Source: Halanaerobium saccharolyticum subsp. saccharolyticum DSM 6643
GTDB lineage: Bacteria; Bacillota; Halanaerobiia; Halanaerobiales; Halanaerobiaceae
Length of the DNA stretch: 64,000 nucleotides
Reading direction: 5' to 3'
NCBI RefSeq assembly: GCF_000350165.1
Contig: NZ_CAUI01000023.1
Span: forward strand, 434,001-498,000
Below are positions 61,263 through 64,000 of the stretch, one piece after another. Under the pieces are notes generated by a model that saw nothing but the letters and a program-made list of their open reading frames with translations, did not search any database and was not told the origin of the DNA. Every line of letters begins with the position of its first letter. Position 1 is the stretch's first letter. The position numbers and the translations under genes are program-made.

Positions 61263-62582
61263 TTATAACCTTTCATCAAAGAAATCAGCAAACTGCTGAA
61301 TAATGTATTCAATCTTCTGATCATCAAGCCCAGGATAAACTCCTATAAAGAAAGTATTATTCATTATATAATCAGTATTTGCAAGATCCCCAACAACTCT
61401 GTATTCAACATTTTGATAGGCGGGTTGTCTGGTTAAGTTGCCTGCAAATAATTGTCTAGTCATTACCTTGTGTTCCTCTAAGTAATTAACAAGTTCATTT
61501 TTTGTGAATTCATCATTTTCTTTAACTGATAATGGAAAAGCAAACCAGGAAGGATCAGAATTTTCTTCTGCTTCAGGTAAGATTAAATATTCCTCAAATT
61601 CCTTAATACCTTTATATAGCTTTTCGAAATTTTCTTTTCTTGCTTTTATAAAATCAGGAAGCTTTTTTAACTGTTCTACTCCAACTGCTGCCTGCATATC
61701 AGTAACTTTCAAATTATAACCCACATGACTGTAAACATATTTATGATCATAGCCATATGGAAGATCTCCAAACTGCATAGAAAATCTTCGGCCACAGGTA
61801 TTATTCGCACCTGGTTCACAGTAGCAATCTCGACCCCAGTCTCTAAAAGAAACTGCTAGCTTCTTATATACAGGGTTATTAGTTAAAACTGCTCCACCTT
61901 CTCCCATTGTCATATGGTGAGCAGGATAAAAACTAACAGTAGCAAAATCGCCAAAATTTCCGACCATTTTACCATCATAAGTAGTTCCAACTGCGTCACA
62001 GCAATCTTCAATTAAATATAAGTTATGTTCTTCAGCAAATTCTGTTACAGCTTTTAAATTAAATGGATTACCCAGAGTATGAGCGAGCATAATAGCCTTA
62101 GTCTTATCAGACAGTGCTTTTTCTAATTCTGAAACTTTTATATTATAGGTACCAAGTTCTACATCTACAAATACAGGAACAAACTTATTTTGAACAATTG
62201 GATTAACTGTTGTTGGAAAACCAGCAGCAACAGTGATTACTTCATCACCAGCTTTTAATTTTCTTTCTTCTAATTTATCTGAAGTTAAGGCTGATAAAGC
62301 AACTAAATTAGCAGAGGAACCAGAATTAACCAGAGAACAATATCGCTGATCCATAAAATCTGCAAATTCTGCTTCAAATTCTTCAGCATATCTTCCAGTC
62401 GTTAGCCAAAAATCAAGACTGGAATCAACTAAAGATACTTTTTCTTTTTCATCAAAAACTCTAGCTGCAAAAGGTATAGTATCTTTACCCAATTCAAAAC
62501 TTTCTTCTTTTTGTTCTTCTCTATGCAATTCTTTTACTTTTTCAAGTATTTCTTTTCGTAATTTATCAGTTTTTTTACTCAA
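61263..62582 (-). CDS. rfbH: CDP-4-keto-6-deoxyglucose 3-dehydrase (E1), PMP/2Fe-2S enzyme
   Basis: 439 residues; TTG start after GGAGTGA. Member of the DegT/AHBA aminotransferase fold that has lost the Lys: [16 protein letters not shown] places His222 where aminotransferases have Lys, which is diagnostic of E1. The 2Fe-2S Cys set fits C-x57-C-x-C-x7-C with Cys195, Cys253, Cys255 and Cys263 ([12 protein letters not shown]). It removes the 3-OH to give 3,6-dideoxy sugars. First gene of the block; upstream is the SMEK-domain gene with an 18-base gap. Confidence 0.95.
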   Translation of the reverse strand: MSKKTDKLRKEILEKVKELHREEQKEESFELGKDTIPFAARVFDEKEKVSLVDSSLDFWLTTGRYAEEFEAEFADFMDQRYCSLVNSGSSANLVALSALTSDKLEERKLKAGDEVITVAAGFPTTVNPIVQNKFVPVFVDVELGTYNIKVSELEKALSDKTKAIMLAHTLGNPFNLKAVTEFAEEHNLYLIEDCCDAVGTTYDGKMVGNFGDFATVSFYPAHHMTMGEGGAVLTNNPVYKKLAVSFRDWGRDCYCEPGANNTCGRRFSMQFGDLPYGYDHKYVYSHVGYNLKVTDMQAAVGVEQLKKLPDFIKARKENFEKLYKGIKEFEEYLILPEAEENSDPSWFAFPLSVKENDEFTKNELVNYLEEHKVMTRQLFAGNLTRQPAYQNVEYRVVGDLANTDYIMNNTFFIGVYPGLDDQKIEYIIQQFADFFDERL

Positions 62583-62600
62583 TTAAATCACTCCAAAATA

Positions 62601-63698
62601 TCAATTTGTAAGTCCAGCATCTTTTCTTGCAGTTAGCTTTTTTGCGAATTGATTAAAATCTAGATTAACAAAAACAATTTTAAACCTAACATCATTTTTT
62701 TCTAAAAATTTTTTAAGATAATGATAAAAATATTCTTTTTCCATTATTCCATCAAAACAAATATAATAAGAGTAGTTAATTTCTTCAAAATAAATTAATC
62801 TTTCCTCTTCTAATAAATTAAGTTCCTCATTAATAATATTTTGAGATAAACTGAAAAACCTTTTGATCTTAGCATAATTTATTTTATAATAACTGTCATC
62901 AGCACTACTTGTACTCTCTTTAAGTAGAACAGAGTAAAATTCTCTCGTAATACGTGGTAAGCTTTTTAGTTTATTATAAAATTTAATCATATCTTTATGA
63001 AATTCTACTTCATCTAAGAAGTCTTCTATACCAGGCCAATAATGGCCTTTCTTAGGGAAGTCCCCCATTAAAAAGTTAAATAACTTAATTGAATTTTTAG
63101 GTTTAGAATAAGTTCGCTTTTCTAAATATTTAAAGATTTCATTTTCATAATTATTATTTACATCTGGAATCTCTAATTCTGCTTGAACTCTCATCAAATC
63201 TCTTTTTATTAAGGTATATACTTTTTCCAAATTATCTAATGATAAACTAGTAGTTTTTTTATAAATATAATTCAAATCTATTATATTATCCTTTTTGTCA
63301 AAGTTAATTTCATTAGCAATTTCTAAATATTTATTTTTTAATGTATATTGTCCCTGTTTTTCACCAATTATAAATATATAAAAATCATCATATAATTCTT
63401 TATCTTTTGATGAAATATTAGTTAAAGTTTCTTTAACTTTGGAAGTGGATTTATCTGTAGTAATTTGATATGCAACTCTTGCATTTTTATCTCCTAAATC
63501 TATACCTGGATAATTTGGTTTTTCTTGGTTTAAGTTAATTAAATTAATTTCTTCAATGATATTTATTATTTCTTTAAAGAAATCTTCACAATAAATATTT
63601 AAGTTAGTATATCCTAATTTGTTTCTAGGAGTAATTGATAATCTTAATTGACTTAGAGAATCTATTATTTCTCCAATCATTTTGCCTCTTGTTAGCAT
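62601..63698 (-). CDS. SMEK-domain protein, nuclease-like
   Basis: 365 residues from the ATG at 63698 with GAAAGGA 5 bases upstream; the frame is open earlier, but no better start precedes it. N-terminal MLTRGKMIGEIIDSLSQLRLSI and the PGIDLGDKNARVAYQITTDKSTSKVKETL region have the D-x...(Q)IT-K layout of restriction-like PD-(D/E)xK folds found in SMEK proteins. C-terminal ~150 residues contain a possible winged helix (NEELNLLEEERLIYFEEIN). SMEK proteins often occur with defence genes. It abuts the rfbH operon, but its promoter region is outside it. Function is inferred. Confidence 0.65.
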   Translation of the reverse strand: MLTRGKMIGEIIDSLSQLRLSITPRNKLGYTNLNIYCEDFFKEIINIIEEINLINLNQEKPNYPGIDLGDKNARVAYQITTDKSTSKVKETLTNISSKDKELYDDFYIFIIGEKQGQYTLKNKYLEIANEINFDKKDNIIDLNYIYKKTTSLSLDNLEKVYTLIKRDLMRVQAELEIPDVNNNYENEIFKYLEKRTYSKPKNSIKLFNFLMGDFPKKGHYWPGIEDFLDEVEFHKDMIKFYNKLKSLPRITREFYSVLLKESTSSADDSYYKINYAKIKRFFSLSQNIINEELNLLEEERLIYFEEINYSYYICFDGIMEKEYFYHYLKKFLEKNDVRFKIVFVNLDFNQFAKKLTARKDAGLTN

Positions 63699-63788
63699 AA
63701 AAATCCTTTCTATGATGCCAAAAAAATGATAAAATTCTCTACACATAAAAAAATAGTTTTTTACATATAAACTCAATCCCTTAAGTTC

Positions 63789-63808
63789 ATATACAAAAAA
63801 CTGTATAT
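63789..63808. promoter_or_regulatory. Inverted repeat upstream of the SMEK-domain gene
   Basis: ATATACA - 6 bases - TGTATAT, 91 bases before the start codon. Perfect 7-bp arms. A candidate operator; no regulator is adjacent inside the window. Confidence 0.35.
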
Positions 63809-63852
63809 TCTTTATCTATATTTTTTTCTCTACCCCTATTCAACACTATGTC

Positions 63853-63873
63853 CACTTTGTTGAAATCAAAGTG
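63853..63873. other. Short hairpin of unknown role
   Basis: CACTTTG - 7 bases - CAAAGTG, not followed by a T-run. A related CAACA...TGTTG segment occurs, inverted, near 27860-27881. The rest of 63699-64000 shows no supported gene. Confidence 0.3.
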
Positions 63874-64000
63874 TATTGCTAAAAAAATAACCTGACCCTT
63901 GACCTTATATCATAGTTTTTTAAACCTCTAACTCAGTTCATTTTACTCATATGAAAACCCCGGTTCCAAAGATTTTCATACATATTCAGTTGTCAACGTA

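Noticed and set aside
27860-63873. CAACA...TGTTG segments at 27860-27881 and near 63841-63862
   Set aside because: Similar in inverted orientation over ~22 bases, but with several mismatches and no flanking element, so chance in AT-rich DNA remains possible.

Overview
The window is low-GC, AT-rich DNA (AATT-rich spacers, frequent TTG and GTG starts, strong GGAGG-type ribosome sites, short rho-independent terminators). The gene content (TRAP sugar-acid transport, a nickel-type LarA protein, a sodium-coupled DASS carrier, large surface-polysaccharide locus) fits an anaerobic Firmicutes-type bacterium, most like the halophilic Halanaerobiales; this taxonomic placement is inference. Nearly everything from 5.6 kb onward is on the minus strand. 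No rRNA, tRNA or CRISPR array was seen.

Region by region. 0-12.3 kb: a partial ROK regulator with a perfect 32-bp palindrome before it, a GalE-like epimerase, an HD hydrolase, a chemoreceptor with a candidate sigma-28 promoter, two paralogous heptad-repeat coiled-coil proteins, a DASS carrier with a Usp-like protein, mtnA with a YbaY/MliC-like exported protein, and a WbpM/PglF-type UDP-GlcNAc 4,6-dehydratase. 12.4-12.6 kb: a 30-residue peptide gene with its own terminator. 12.7-24.5 kb: a sugar-acid catabolic island with two GntR/FCD regulators, mannonate dehydratase (UxuA), fructuronate reductase (UxuB), a LarA-superfamily nickel enzyme, a complete TRAP transporter, two zinc alcohol dehydrogenases and an iron-ADH/GldA-type dehydrogenase. 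The simplest reading is import of hexonates/hexuronates and their funnelling through D-mannonate to 2-keto-3-deoxygluconate, with the LarA protein possibly a C2 epimerase (gluconate to mannonate).

24.8-35.3 kb is a patchwork of accessory genes: a PIN-domain membrane protein, the initiating sugar-phosphate transferase of the polysaccharide pathway, a phospholipase-C-like DUF6765 protein, a decayed SMC/Rad50-type ATPase, a 1024-residue metallophosphoesterase/P-loop NTPase with a small membrane partner (a candidate defence module), and three copies of an intergenic repeat that looks like the end of a mobile element.

35.4-62.6 kb is a surface-polysaccharide locus, read leftward. It starts with a complete CDP-3,6-dideoxyhexose set (RfbH, an RfbI-like reductase without ferredoxin domain, RfbF, RfbG, a 3,5-epimerase-like protein and a reductase, best fit CDP-ascarylose), then flippase, Wzy-like polymerase, pyruvyl transferase, several glycosyltransferases, ManC (GDP-mannose), CapA/CapK-like proteins, a two-domain oxidoreductase, WecB/WecC (UDP-ManNAcA), a heparinase II/III-type protein and an SDR that would normally sit beside the sugar transferase (27 kb) and the WbpM-like enzyme (10.4 kb). 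The catabolic island and the defence patch seem to have been inserted into what was once a contiguous polysaccharide locus. An IS3-family remnant lies inside the most AT-rich, variable part (44-57 kb). The right edge holds a SMEK-domain protein.

Three genes (SMC-like, SDR at 35.7 kb, IS3 orfA) are each broken by one missing base in an A-run, so raw-read checking matters before calling all of them pseudogenes.
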